From positions 50,814 to 114,813 of the forward strand of contig JADZER010000013.1 in the NCBI GenBank assembly GCA_020850415.1: 64,000 nt of DNA, given 5' to 3'. This document shows positions 33,076 to 41,523 of the stretch, in pieces. The notes under the pieces were generated by a model. That model was not told the origin of the DNA, did no database searches, and was given only the letters and a program-made list of their open reading frames with translations. The position numbers and the translations under genes were made by a program. This DNA is from Phycisphaerales bacterium. GTDB taxonomy: Bacteria; Planctomycetota; Phycisphaerae; Phycisphaerales; UBA1924. The first letter of the stretch is position 1, and each line of letters starts with the position of its first letter.

Positions 33076-34146
33076 CTACTTTGCCAGCTGCTGCACGAGG
33101 CGCAACGCCTCGCCCGTCTCCCCAGCGCTCAGCAGCGACGCCACCCGGCGCAGATCCTCACGCGTGGCGGCCAGCGGCGAGAACTCCCGCTTCGGGCACT
33201 CCGGCGCCGGTGCATCGCCATCCGGCTTCTGAAAGATCCCATAGATCGTGTGGCGCTGGAACACCGGCGGCACATCCAGTCGGTGCGTCGCGATGCACGA
33301 CTGCAGCAGCCGCTCCTCGTAGGTAATGCCGAACGCCTCCAGAGGCTCCGGCTCGTACCCGTCCGCGAGCACCCGGTACGGGCGACCCGGAAGCGCGACA
33401 TCGAAGTCGTAGAAGCTCACGCCCCGGCCCCGCCGGATCAACATCTCCTGCGCCGCCTTCCAAGACACAGCCGCGCAGGCGTCCATCACCCGCACGAAGT
33501 CCGCCCGAGGCGAGAAGCGGTACGCCCGCAGGGCAAGCTCGGTCTCAAGCAGATCAAAGAACATCATCTGCGAGGTGTGCCCGTCCATGTAGGTCAACCG
33601 GTTGGGCGTCTCCGCCACCACGATGATGCCCCCTGGCCGCAGCGAGTCCCAGGACTTCCGCAGCGTCTGCAGCCGCTCGGGGATCGTCTGGTGCTCCAGC
33701 ACGGCCGACAGCATCACGACATCGAGCGGCGGCGCCAGCAGCTGGTCGAGATGCTGGAACACCTCGGGCGAGGCGTACGGAAGGAACCGGACATTCCCCA
33801 GCCCCATGACCTCGACGCGCCGGTTCGCCACCTCAAGGCAATTGCCCTTGGGCTCCACGCCCAGCACCTCGCCGGCGACCTGCGCGATCGCCGCGCCGCT
33901 CGACCCCGTCCCGGATCCGATCTCAAGCACACGCGCGCCGCGCAGATCAAAGACCCGCTGGATCCAGGGGATCACCTTCGAGAGCGTGCGGTCATACCGC
34001 CCGGAGGTGTTGGCCTCAATGTCCTTCTCGATATCGCCCGACCGCAGCCGGGACACCTCCACGCCCGGGAAGAACGCCCCCACATACGCGTCACGGATCG
34101 CCCCGAGCTTCGACTCGTCGCGCACTCGCAGACTATCCAGATTCAT
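33076..34146 (-). CDS. Class I SAM methyltransferase
   Basis: The product has 356 residues. SAM motif I VLEIGSGTGSSGAAIAQV lies near residue 73, with LGVEPKGNCLEVA (motif II) and DVVMLSAVLEHQTIPERLQ plus LRPGGIIVVAETPNRL as post-motifs. The remaining C-terminal third (about 260-356) is a helical extension. It belongs to the Methyltransf_11/25 group and probably acts on a glycan or lipid intermediate. GGAGG lies 6-7 nt before the ATG, and TATGCT about 40 nt upstream is a possible promoter. It stands 54 nt downstream of the sulfotransferase gene on the same strand, and probably forms part of the same transcript. Confidence 0.85.
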   Translation of the reverse strand: MNLDSLRVRDESKLGAIRDAYVGAFFPGVEVSRLRSGDIEKDIEANTSGRYDRTLSKVIPWIQRVFDLRGARVLEIGSGTGSSGAAIAQVAGEVLGVEPKGNCLEVANRRVEVMGLGNVRFLPYASPEVFQHLDQLLAPPLDVVMLSAVLEHQTIPERLQTLRKSWDSLRPGGIIVVAETPNRLTYMDGHTSQMMFFDLLETELALRAYRFSPRADFVRVMDACAAVSWKAAQEMLIRRGRGVSFYDFDVALPGRPYRVLADGYEPEPLEAFGITYEERLLQSCIATHRLDVPPVFQRHTIYGIFQKPDGDAPAPECPKREFSPLAATREDLRRVASLLSAGETGEALRLVQQLAK

Positions 34147-34199
34147 GTCGGCCCTCCGCTCGCCCGGCGCCCAGCATACCGCCGAAGACCCCGGGCGGC

Positions 34200-35465
34200 T
34201 CAGGCGGGGAAGACCTCCAGCCAGAAGAAATACAACGCGAAGCTCCGCTCGTCAGGCCTCCCCGGCCACTCCTTGGCGGGCACCACCGTCCGGTGCACCT
34301 CGAACTCCAGCCGGCAGAACGCCTCGTTCTTCTGGAGGAGCTCGGGCGTCAGCGTCGCCTCGAAGGTCCGCTGCGCCCGGCCCGGGTCGTGCATCTGCCA
34401 CCAGCGGAGCCTGACCTCCTCGCCGTTGACGAAGAGCTTCGTGGACTCGATCACATCCATGGTCTGCGCGCCGGCGAAGAACCGCAGCGTCAGCGCCCGG
34501 TCGGTCGCGAGCGGGAAATCCAGCGTCGTGCGCCGCTCCGGCCCCGCCCACCTCGCCCAGCTGCCGTCGCCCAGCTTCTCACGGACATACCAGTTGTCGC
34601 CGAGGATCGGCGCCTCAAACCCCAGGCGCACCTCGCGCTGGCGCGGGCGGCCGCGCATCGCCGCGCTGTAGCGCTCGTGCGCCGAGCCCGCGGAGAGCTT
34701 GGCGAGATCCTGCTCCATGCGCCGCTGCGCCGCCTCGAACAGCTCCTGATCGAAGCCGGAGAGCTCCGCCACCCGCGCCCGCGCCCTGTCGGTCACCTCG
34801 GAAGGCGAGAAGCTGGCGATGCCCCGGTTGTAGTTCGGGAACGCCGCCACCTCGGGCCAGCCGAAGGCCCCGCACAGCAGCCGCAGCGTGTCGCCGAACT
34901 GCTCCTGCGTGCCGACGACCCGCATCCGATCAAGCCACTCCAGCGCGCGCCCGCGCATAGCCGGGTCGTTGTACTTCCGGTACAACGCCCCCACACCCGC
35001 CTGGTGCGCCGCCGAGTGGCCGAAGTAGTCGGCCTGAATGTCGTCGAGCGCCAGATACCGCGCCTGGAAGTTCAGCAGCTCCGCCACACCCTGATCACTC
35101 AACACGAACTGCTCGAACGACTTGTCCTGGACCCAGGCGTGCAGCCAGTTGTCCTTGGTCGCCTTGAGATGCCGGTAGTGCGAGATCGCCCGAGACAGAG
35201 GCTCGCGCAGCACCGTGACAAACTCGAACGGCGTGTTGAGCATCTGCCGGAGATACAGCCCGTGGTGGCCGCAGATCAGCCGGTGCGACCGGAGCGTCGA
35301 CGGCCGCTGCGGCAACAACGCCGAGAACTCCAGCTGCGGGCAGATCCGGTCCACATGAAACTTGTCCTGCAAGAAGGTCCGAAGCGCGGACCCCGCCGTC
35401 TTCGGGATGTGCAGAAAGTACAGCGTCGACTCCGGCCCGTAGTCACGAATCTGCTCGAAACTCAT
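34200..35465 (-). CDS. Sulfotransferase-family protein with C-terminal beta-domain
   Basis: The product has 421 residues. The 5'-phosphosulfate loop FLHIPKTAGSALRTF is near residue 18, and the 3'-phosphate motif VTVLREPLSRAISHYRHL near 84, so PAPS binding is well supported. A sulfotransferase core ends near residue 270. The last 150 residues form a separate, beta-rich domain (EAPILGDNWYVREKLGDGSW, RALTLRFFAGAQTMDVIE) that looks like a glycan-binding or jelly-roll module. It probably sulfates the polysaccharide made by this locus. Together with secreted sulfatases elsewhere this fits a sulfated surface polymer. No ribosome site is obvious. Confidence 0.85.
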   Translation of the reverse strand: MSFEQIRDYGPESTLYFLHIPKTAGSALRTFLQDKFHVDRICPQLEFSALLPQRPSTLRSHRLICGHHGLYLRQMLNTPFEFVTVLREPLSRAISHYRHLKATKDNWLHAWVQDKSFEQFVLSDQGVAELLNFQARYLALDDIQADYFGHSAAHQAGVGALYRKYNDPAMRGRALEWLDRMRVVGTQEQFGDTLRLLCGAFGWPEVAAFPNYNRGIASFSPSEVTDRARARVAELSGFDQELFEAAQRRMEQDLAKLSAGSAHERYSAAMRGRPRQREVRLGFEAPILGDNWYVREKLGDGSWARWAGPERRTTLDFPLATDRALTLRFFAGAQTMDVIESTKLFVNGEEVRLRWWQMHDPGRAQRTFEATLTPELLQKNEAFCRLEFEVHRTVVPAKEWPGRPDERSFALYFFWLEVFPA

Positions 35466-35512
35466 CGTGTTTCACCCGTTTCGCTGTCCACGCGGCACCC
35501 GCCAGCCCCCGC

Positions 35513-37000
35513 TCACCCACCCGCCAGCAGCTCCGCCAGCAGCCGCGCCCCCCACCCCTTCGGCCCGGCGATGTACGGCCCGGTGTCCTTGTCGGCCTCG
35601 TGCGCCCCCGCGATGTCCAGGTGGCACCACGGGATCCCCGCCTCCACGAAGTAGCTCAGGAACGCCGCACCCTGGATCGGGTGCGCCTTGCGGTTGGGGT
35701 TGCTGTTCACGATATCCGCCACCGGCGACTTCATCATCTCGCGGTACTCGGCGTGCAGCGGCAGACGCCACACCCGCTCGCCGCTCACCTCGCTGGCCTC
35801 CTCGATCTTCGCCCGCAGCTTGTCGTCGTCGCACCACATGCCCGCGTAGGTCGACCCCAGCGCCACCACCACGCCGCCGGTCAGCGTGGCCAGGTCCACG
35901 ATGTACGCCGGGTCCTCCTTCTCGCACGCCCAGCACAACGCGTCGGCCAGCACCAGCCGGCCCTCCGCGTCCGTGTTCGTCACCTCGACCGTCACCCCAT
36001 TGCGGAAGGTCAGCACATCGTCCGGCCGGTACGCCTCGTCGGAGATCGAGTTCTCCGCGACGCTCAGCAGCGCCACCACGCGCCGGTTGGGCTTGATGAC
36101 CGTGGCTATCGCGTGCATCGCCCCCAGCACCGCGCACCCGCCATCCTTGTCCCGCTTCATCCCCACCATGCCGTTGTTGATCTTGAGCGACAGCCCGCCG
36201 GTGTCGTAGGTGACGGTCTTGCCGACCAGGACCGCGGGCTTGCCGCTGCGGCTCTTGCCCTTGGGGGCGTACTCGAGCCGGATAAGGCAGGGCTTGTTCT
36301 CGCTGGCCGCGCCCACCGTCTTGATCCCCACCAGCCGCTCGTCGTCGAGCTTGCTGCCCTGGATCACCGTGCACTTCAGGCCCACCTGCCGGGCGAGCCT
36401 GCGGGCCTCGGCCGCCATGAAGGTCGTGGTCGCGATGTTCGGCGGCGTCTGGCTGAGCGTCCGCGTGATGTTCGCGCTCACCGCCAGCCCCAGCCCCCGC
36501 TCCATCCCCGCCGCGAACGGCTTGCTCTCCGCCCGGACCTCCAGCGCTGTCGCCGTGCTCTTGGGCGAGGCCTTGCCGCGGAACTCGTCGCAGTTCCACG
36601 CGATGAGCCCCAGCCCCTCGCCGAACGCGCAGCCCGCCCGCTGGGTGTCCAGCCCCGCGCTCTTGCACGCCGCCGCCAGGTCGATCTCGACCCTCGTGTC
36701 CTTGGTCACCGCCAGGCGCCGCCCGACCGCCCCCGCGACCGACCGCATCGTCTCGGCGCTCAGCGACCCCTTCTCCCCCAGCCCGACGATCAGCACCCGC
36801 GTCTCGGCCTTGCCCCGCCCGCCGGCGAACGCCTCCACGATCCGCCCCACATCCCCCGTCGCCTCGCCGCGCTTCAGCGCCTCGCTCAGCCCCGCGTCCC
36901 CCGCGTGCCCCGCGTGCCCCTCGACCTTCCCGCCCTTGAAGTGCCCGACCACCCGCACCTGCACCGTCCCGCGCCCACCCAGCTTCACAGACTTGAACAT
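35513..37000 (-). CDS. pepA: Leucyl aminopeptidase (M17)
   Basis: The product has 495 residues, as expected. The C-terminal catalytic domain has VGKTVTYDTGGLSLKINNG with the metal-binding Lys/Asp, MKRDKDGGCAVLGAM and NTDAEGRLVLADAL with Asp and Glu ligands. The N-terminal macro-like domain (about 1-165) is present. It removes N-terminal residues from peptides in the cytoplasm, using two metal ions. GGAGG lies 6-7 nt before the ATG and TATAAT 25-30 nt before it, so it has its own leadered promoter. It is separate from the glycan locus in function. Confidence 0.95.
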   Translation of the reverse strand: MFKSVKLGGRGTVQVRVVGHFKGGKVEGHAGHAGDAGLSEALKRGEATGDVGRIVEAFAGGRGKAETRVLIVGLGEKGSLSAETMRSVAGAVGRRLAVTKDTRVEIDLAAACKSAGLDTQRAGCAFGEGLGLIAWNCDEFRGKASPKSTATALEVRAESKPFAAGMERGLGLAVSANITRTLSQTPPNIATTTFMAAEARRLARQVGLKCTVIQGSKLDDERLVGIKTVGAASENKPCLIRLEYAPKGKSRSGKPAVLVGKTVTYDTGGLSLKINNGMVGMKRDKDGGCAVLGAMHAIATVIKPNRRVVALLSVAENSISDEAYRPDDVLTFRNGVTVEVTNTDAEGRLVLADALCWACEKEDPAYIVDLATLTGGVVVALGSTYAGMWCDDDKLRAKIEEASEVSGERVWRLPLHAEYREMMKSPVADIVNSNPNRKAHPIQGAAFLSYFVEAGIPWCHLDIAGAHEADKDTGPYIAGPKGWGARLLAELLAGG

Positions 37001-37025
37001 CGCGGCCTCCTCTATATAGGTCGCG

Positions 37026-37031
37026 ATTATA
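37026..37031 (-). promoter_or_regulatory. TATAAT -10 box of pepA
   Basis: A consensus TATAAT on the minus strand, 25 nt before the ATG, followed by a GGAGG ribosome site. It contrasts with the leaderless genes nearby. No good -35 hexamer is seen. Confidence 0.55.
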
Positions 37032-37107
37032 GGAGCTACAGACGGAGCCCGAATCGCACGCCAGGGTCCGATCCCCGCTCACCCGCCGCCCGCGAACGCC
37101 GGCGCGA

Positions 37108-37113
37108 TACCCT
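37108..37113 (+). promoter_or_regulatory. TACCCT -10 box, 6 nt before the HIT-protein start
   Basis: TACCCT-CCCCCC-ATG, with no Shine-Dalgarno; part of the leaderless set. Confidence 0.5.
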
Positions 37114-37119
37114 CCCCCC

Positions 37120-37668
37120 ATGACCGCGCACCCCCCCGAAACCCCCAAAACCCTCTTCGCCCCCTGGCGTCTGGAATACCTCGAGGCCCTCGGCGAGAAG
37201 GAAAAGCACGCCGGCGAGCCCAAGGCCGGCTCGGGCTCGTTCCTCCTCGACTACTGGCGCGACCCCGCCTCCGACGAGCGGAACCATGTCATCACCCGCA
37301 CCGAGCACGGGCTCATCCTGCTCAACTGCTTCCCCTACGCCGGCGGCCACCTGCTCGTCGCCCTCGGCGAGCCCGCCCCCACGCTCCTCGACTACTCGCC
37401 CCAGCAGCGGGCCGAGCTCTGGAAGCTCGTCGACCTCGCGGCCGAGCTCATGCAGCGGGCCCTCGAGCCCCAGGGCGTCAACATCGGCATCAACCAGGGC
37501 CGTGCCGCGGGCGCCGGCGTGCCCCAGCACCTCCATGTCCATCTCGTCCCCCGCTGGCACGGCGACATCAACTTCATGAGCGCCGTCGGCAATGTCCGCG
37601 TCATCCCCGCGTCGCTCGAGGCGATGGCGAGGAGGTTCCGCGAGGAAGCCGGGAAGCCCAGAGCGTAA
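37120..37668 (+). CDS. HIT-family (histidine triad) nucleotide hydrolase/transferase
   Basis: The product has 182 residues. The histidine triad QHLHVHLVPRW (HxHxH) is near residue 137, with GVNIGINQGRAAGAG just before it. The N-terminal LFAPWRLEYLE motif occurs in the Ap4A-phosphorylase-like HIT branch common in bacteria. It likely hydrolyses or transfers nucleoside mono- or dinucleotide phosphates (AMP-lysine, Ap4A); exact substrate unknown. TACCCT lies 6 nt upstream of the ATG, and no ribosome site is present. The stop codon lies inside the left arm of an inverted repeat. Confidence 0.9.
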   Translation: MTAHPPETPKTLFAPWRLEYLEALGEKEKHAGEPKAGSGSFLLDYWRDPASDERNHVITRTEHGLILLNCFPYAGGHLLVALGEPAPTLLDYSPQQRAELWKLVDLAAELMQRALEPQGVNIGINQGRAAGAGVPQHLHVHLVPRWHGDINFMSAVGNVRVIPASLEAMARRFREEAGKPRA

Positions 37669-37800
37669 AGACCAGAGCGTAAAGCTCAAAGCGAAAAACT
37701 CAAAGCTCAAATGAAGGCACTCGCGATCGAACACCCATGGTGTGCGGGCGCGTTGGTTCTATTTGAGCCTTTCGCTTTTCGCTTTGAGCTTTGAGGCTTC
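37661..37800. repeat. Long inverted pair of AAAGCTCAAAG repeats between convergent genes
   Basis: The left arm (37661-37711) is built of GAGCGTAAAG and AAAGCTCAAAG units. The right arm (37761-37800) is the inverse (ATTTGAGCC, CGCTTTGAGCTTTGAG). The centre is 49 bp. It separates the convergent HIT and PilZ genes and could act as a two-way terminator. A half copy lies at 45320-45352. Confidence 0.85.
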
Positions 37801-37801
37801 C

Positions 37802-38206
37802 CTACGCCGCCTGCCGCCTTGCGCACCGCAGCCCCAGCCTGTACGCCCCGCCGCGCCCGCGGGAGTGGGCGACGACGCCCTGCAGGGGGACCATGGATCC
37901 CTCGACGGACAGGTGGAAGCTCGCGCCGGCGGCGACCGGCACCGGGCAGCGGACGCCCATGCCGTCGCCCCCCCTGTCGATCAGCGCCACCCGCGTCAGC
38001 CACAGTCGCCCGTCGGGGTCGACGAAGGTGCCGATCCCCTGCCCCCGGGCCCGCGAGCGGTCTCCGGCCCGGCGCTCCAGCTGGAGCAGCTCGCACGGCT
38101 CCTGATCGACCTTCTGCTCGGCACGGACACCTGCGATGTTCGTGCCTCTGACCGCTGTCGTCGCCGACAGCCTCAACGCCGTGTTGCCGGGCACCGGGTG
38201 GCTCAT
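37802..38206 (-). CDS. PilZ-domain protein
   Basis: From the ATG at 38206 the product has 134 residues. A PilZ-like core runs from about residue 30: VRAEQKVDQEPCELLQLERR, LTRVALIDRGGDGMGVRCP and VVAHSRGRGGAYRLGLRC. The c-di-GMP-binding RxxxR and (D/N)xSxxG motifs are present only in weakened form (DRGGDGMG), so nucleotide binding is uncertain. GATGGT stands 6 nt before this ATG, close to the TANNNT box. An in-frame GTG at 38242 is the alternative start. It is convergent with the HIT gene. Confidence 0.75.
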   Translation of the reverse strand: MSHPVPGNTALRLSATTAVRGTNIAGVRAEQKVDQEPCELLQLERRAGDRSRARGQGIGTFVDPDGRLWLTRVALIDRGGDGMGVRCPVPVAAGASFHLSVEGSMVPLQGVVAHSRGRGGAYRLGLRCARRQAA

Positions 38207-38275
38207 GCGCCCACCATCGGTCCGCGGGCCGGGCGACTTCACCCAAGCCTGCGGGCCCGCCCGATCCCCGCGATT

Positions 38276-39688
38276 TCAGGCCCTCCGCCCGCCCCCGTCG
38301 CGCAGCAACGCCGCCAGCATGAACGCCAGCTCCAGCGACTGCTGGTAGTTCAGTCGGGGGTCGCAGAGCGAGGCGTAGTTGCGGCTGAGGCACGCCTCGG
38401 TGACTCCCGCGGCCCCGCCCACGCACTCGGTCACATCCTCGCCGGTGAGCTCGAAGTGCACGCCGCCGAGCACGGTCCCCGCGGCCTGGTGCACGGCGCA
38501 GGTCTTGCGCAGCTCCTCGGCGATGGCGTCGAACGAGCGGGTCTTGGTGCCGTCCCGGGTCACGATGCCGTTGCCGTGCATGGGGTCGGCGATCCAGAGG
38601 ACCTTCCGCCCTGCCGCGGCGACGGCCCCGACGAGCCCGGGCAGTGCGCTCTCGACATTCCCGACGCCCATGCGGGTGATGAAGACCAGCTTGCCGGGCT
38701 CGTTGCCCGGGTTGAGCGCTCTGGCGAGCTCGACGGCCTCGGCCGGGTCGGCCTTGGGCCCGAGCTTGACGCCGACGGGGTTGGCGATGCCGCGCATGTA
38801 CTCGACATGGGCCCCGTCCAGCGCGCGGGTGCGTTCTCCGATCCAGGGCATGTGGGTGGTGAGGTCGTACCAGCCCTCGCGCCGGGGGACGCGCCGGGTC
38901 TGCGCGCTCTCGTAGAGCAGGTTCAGCGCCTCGTGGCTGGTGAAGAACTCGACGCGCGTCAGCTCGTGCACCCGCGCCTCGCCGAGGGCCTCCATGAACT
39001 CGACCGCCTCGGCCAGGCTGCGGCTCACGCGCTCGTACGCCTCGCGCCGCTCGGGCGCCAGGCTCGCGTTGCCGAAGAACGAGAGGTCCCAGTACTCGGG
39101 GTGGTGGACATCGGCGAACCCGCCGTCGAGCAGCGAGCGGATGAAGTTCAGCGTCATCGCGGCGTGCTGATAGCCGCGGACCATGAGGTGCGGGTCGGGC
39201 CTGCGGGCCTCGGGCGTGAAGTCGGCCTGGTTGACCAGGTCGCCGAAGTAGCTGGGGAGCGTGACCTCGCGTCCGTCGACGGTCCGGGTCTCGGTCATGC
39301 TCGAGCGCGGCTTGGCGTACTGGCCGGCGAATCGGCCCACCCGCACGACGGGCCTGCGCAGCCCCTGCACGAGCACCAGCGACATCTGCAGCAGGATCTT
39401 GAGCTTGGCGGTGATCTGCTCGGGCCGGCAGTCGGCCAGCGTCTCGGCGCAGTCGCCGCCCTGGAGCACGAACCGCCGGCCCTCCTGGGCGTCAGCGAAG
39501 AGCGACCGCAGGTGCTCGATCTCCCAGCTGGTGACCAGCGGCGGGAGGGCCCCGAGCTTGTCGACGGCCCTGGCGACCGCGATCGGGTCGTCGTAACGGA
39601 CCTGCTGGGCCGCGAGCCTCGCCTTCCAAGACTCGGGCGTCCATCCGGCGTCCGACGGGCTCTGCTGGATTCCGTGCTGCGTGGTCAC
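38276..39688 (-). CDS. aroF: Class II 3-deoxy-7-phosphoheptulonate (DAHP) synthase
   Basis: From a GTG at 39688 with AAGGAG 10 nt upstream, the product has 470 residues. Class II features are clear: TPESWKARLAAQQVRYDDP at the start, FVLQGGDCAET, VRVGRFAGQYAKPRSS, VHHPEYWDLSF, TSHEALNLLYE and WIADPMHGNG. Metal and phosphate ligands of the TIM barrel are retained. It makes the first committed compound of the shikimate pathway from phosphoenolpyruvate and erythrose 4-phosphate. The longer open frame upstream gives an arginine-rich N-terminus with no homology, so the GTG start is preferred. It is separated by 69 nt from the PilZ gene. Confidence 0.95.
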   Translation of the reverse strand: MTTQHGIQQSPSDAGWTPESWKARLAAQQVRYDDPIAVARAVDKLGALPPLVTSWEIEHLRSLFADAQEGRRFVLQGGDCAETLADCRPEQITAKLKILLQMSLVLVQGLRRPVVRVGRFAGQYAKPRSSMTETRTVDGREVTLPSYFGDLVNQADFTPEARRPDPHLMVRGYQHAAMTLNFIRSLLDGGFADVHHPEYWDLSFFGNASLAPERREAYERVSRSLAEAVEFMEALGEARVHELTRVEFFTSHEALNLLYESAQTRRVPRREGWYDLTTHMPWIGERTRALDGAHVEYMRGIANPVGVKLGPKADPAEAVELARALNPGNEPGKLVFITRMGVGNVESALPGLVGAVAAAGRKVLWIADPMHGNGIVTRDGTKTRSFDAIAEELRKTCAVHQAAGTVLGGVHFELTGEDVTECVGGAAGVTEACLSRNYASLCDPRLNYQQSLELAFMLAALLRDGGGRRA

Positions 39689-39999
39689 GCGGCGTTGCTC
39701 CTTGGGACTGCGGCGTCGGGATTGTTCGCCGACCAAGCTCGATCGGCTCCCCGACCGCGCGTTTTCTGCGTGTTCTGCGGGTCCATGTCACTTTCTTGAG
39801 CCAAATCCTCATGCGGCCTTGTGTAACTGACGATTGGCCTACCGCCGAAGCATTCCTTGCGCGGAATCGCCCAGGCCCATCCGGCGAGCACGGAAGCCCG
39901 TCGGGGATCAGGAATCACGCCCCGAGACACTGCCGCGATCGGCCGAGGACACCCGGGGCCATGGGTCGGAACGACCCGCGACGCAGGAGACACGCAAAC
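39689..39999. other. Divergent intergenic region between DAHP synthase and the H1-like gene
   Basis: A 311-bp region with no convincing gene. At 39758-39780 it carries GCGTTTTCTGCGTGTTCTG, a single arm of a 10-bp-period repeat similar in kind to the paired ones elsewhere. AGGAGA about 11 nt before 40000 serves the H1-like gene. TTGAGC (39796-39801) and TGTAAC (39822-39827) are a weak promoter candidate with long spacing. Confidence 0.4.
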
Positions 40000-40509
40000 A
40001 TGGCTACCAGGACCACCGCTCGCCGGAGCACCGCCCGTAAGACCACGAACCGCAAACCGGCCGCCAAGCGCCACAGCTCGACCAAGCGGACCACCTCGGC
40101 CCGCAAGAGCACCAACAACAAGTCCAACACGACCTCCGGCCGCAAGACCGGCGCCCGCAAGACCACGGCCCGGAAGACCACGGCCCGCAAGCCGGCCACC
40201 AAGCGGACCACCGCGAAGAAGAACACCGCGCGGAAGTCCGCGACCAAGCGGAGCACAACTGCCCGCAAGACCACCGCCCGCAAGCCCGCCGCCAAGCGGA
40301 CCACCGCCCGCAAGACCGCGGCCCGCAAGACCACCGCCAAGCGGACCACGACCGCCCGGAAGACCACCGCCCGGAAGACCACGGCCCGGAAGCCGGCCGC
40401 CAAGCGGACCACCGCCCGCAAGCCCGCGGCCCGGAAGACGGCCCGCACCCTCAAGTTCAGCGCGGCCCGGAAGACCACCGCCCGCCGCACCGCCCGCAAG
40501 GCCGCCTAA
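40000..40509 (+). CDS. Histone-H1-like KTTARK-repeat DNA-binding protein
   Basis: The product has 169 residues and consists nearly wholly of Lys, Arg, Thr and Ala, with the unit KTTARK/KPAAKRTTARK repeated about 15 times. It lacks aromatic residues except one Phe and has no globular domain. The sequence is like the C-terminal tails of eukaryotic histone H1 and the AlgP/Hc-type bacterial H1-like proteins, which bind and compact DNA. AGGAGA upstream supports the ATG. It is followed by a strong terminator, so it is a monocistronic gene. The nucleotide repeats make it liable to length change by recombination. Confidence 0.9.
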   Translation: MATRTTARRSTARKTTNRKPAAKRHSSTKRTTSARKSTNNKSNTTSGRKTGARKTTARKTTARKPATKRTTAKKNTARKSATKRSTTARKTTARKPAAKRTTARKTAARKTTAKRTTTARKTTARKTTARKPAAKRTTARKPAARKTARTLKFSAARKTTARRTARKAA

Positions 40510-40538
40510 CACTCCGCTTCTCCTCACAGAGGCACCCG

Positions 40539-40575
40539 ACCGACCGCGCCCCTGGGCGCGGTCGGTTGTCTTTTT
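40539..40575 (+). terminator. Rho-independent terminator after the H1-like gene
   Basis: A 12-bp perfect stem ACCGACCGCGCC / GGCGCGGTCGGT with a CCTG loop, followed by TGTCTTTTT. It ends the H1-like gene ahead of a convergent lipoprotein gene. Confidence 0.93.
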
Positions 40576-40586
40576 CGGCGTGCGTC

Positions 40587-41162
40587 TCAGATATCCAAGA
40601 CCATCCCGTCCCGCAGCACCCGTTCCTCGCCGTTGGGGCCGAGGGTCTGGAGGACGGCCCGCACCTCCAGGCGCACGCGCGGGCGATCGGGGTCGGGGTC
40701 GACGCGCTCGGCGATCCAGCCCGGAAGTCCGACCAGCACGAGCCTGTAGGTCTGCGTCGCCGGGTCGTAGCTCGCCGCGTTCTCGCGCTCGTCCTGCAGC
40801 GGGACATCCCAGCGGAGGATCTGGACCGCGCTGGCGGCATCGAGGCCGCCCTCGGGCCGGTAGAGCTGGACCTGGAGGAGCCCGAGCGCCTTGCCCGGGT
40901 CCCCCCATCTGTCGCGCATCTCGATGTGGCAGATGATCGCCGGCACACCCCCCTCGTCGCGCCCGAGGTGCGTGAGGGGGAAGACCCGCACCGCCTCCGG
41001 CGCGAAGGCGTTGTACCCCTTGCGCAGGTCGTCGCGCGGGGCGGCGGGCTCGACCCAGCCCCAGTCGACCGGGCCCACGCCGCAGCCGGTCAGGAGACCC
41101 ACACACGCGGGCCCGACGAGACTCCCAAGGCCAAACCCGCGATGGCGTCCGCTCCGGCGCAT
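40587..41162 (-). CDS. Lipoprotein of unknown function
   Basis: The product has 191 residues with a lipoprotein signal (GLGSLVGPACVGLLTGC; lipobox LTGC at Cys27). The mature part has strands typical of a C2/immunoglobulin-like sandwich (AVRVFPLTHLGRDEG, IICHIEMRDRWG, LGLLQVQLYRP, LVLVGLPGW). No catalytic motif is seen. TAGACT-GAGCCC-ATG sets the start and indicates a leaderless transcript. It lies just left of the phage-type cassette but reads like a chromosomal gene and is probably unrelated to it. Confidence 0.78.
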   Translation of the reverse strand: MRRSGRHRGFGLGSLVGPACVGLLTGCGVGPVDWGWVEPAAPRDDLRKGYNAFAPEAVRVFPLTHLGRDEGGVPAIICHIEMRDRWGDPGKALGLLQVQLYRPEGGLDAASAVQILRWDVPLQDERENAASYDPATQTYRLVLVGLPGWIAERVDPDPDRPRVRLEVRAVLQTLGPNGEERVLRDGMVLDI

Positions 41163-41168
41163 GGGCTC

Positions 41169-41174
41169 AGTCTA
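41169..41174 (-). promoter_or_regulatory. TAGACT -10 box, 6 nt before the lipoprotein start
   Basis: TAGACT-GAGCCC-ATG on the minus strand, the same hexamer as at the DUF559 gene. It overlaps the stop codon of the neighbouring small phage-type gene. Confidence 0.55.
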
Positions 41175-41468
41175 CCCTGCCGCCCGACCGGGCACCGGCA
41201 CGCCGCCCTGACCGAGAACCCCGGCCAGGCGCTCGACCACGCGGGCCAGCTCCCGCTGCGAGCCCTCCAGGGTGGTCATGGCCCGGGTGCTCGCGGCGAC
41301 CAGCCCGACGAGAGTCTCGGCCCGCTCCCGCTCGGCCATGAGGCGGTCGTGCGCCTCGGTGAGCTGGCGCTCTCGTCCCGCGGCGGCACGGCGCTCGGTC
41401 AGCCACATCCACCCCACCAGCCCCGCCACCCCGAACTGCGCCAGGGCGCTCGCGATCTCGGCCTCCAT
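41172..41468 (-). CDS. Small membrane-anchored coiled-coil protein at the end of the phage-type cassette
   Basis: The product has 98 residues. An N-terminal transmembrane helix (ALAQFGVAGLVGWMWL) is followed by a charged coiled coil (RQLTEAHDRLMAERERAETL) and a short tail. This plan fits phage spanin-, Rz- or DUF2681-type small proteins, but no specific family is recognised. GGAGGAGG lies 6 nt before the ATG at 41468. It is the last gene of the cassette. Confidence 0.65.
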   Translation of the reverse strand: MEAEIASALAQFGVAGLVGWMWLTERRAAAGRERQLTEAHDRLMAERERAETLVGLVAASTRAMTTLEGSQRELARVVERLAGVLGQGGVPVPGRAAG

Positions 41469-41523
41469 GTCGCCTCCTCCGCCCCCCACACCGCCGGGGG
41501 GCGATCTCCCCACCGCCGCCCGA

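Noticed and set aside
40000..40509. Repeats at the H1-like gene as a CRISPR or intergenic satellite
   Set aside because: One intact frame with ribosome site and terminator; the repeat unit encodes a known low-complexity protein type.
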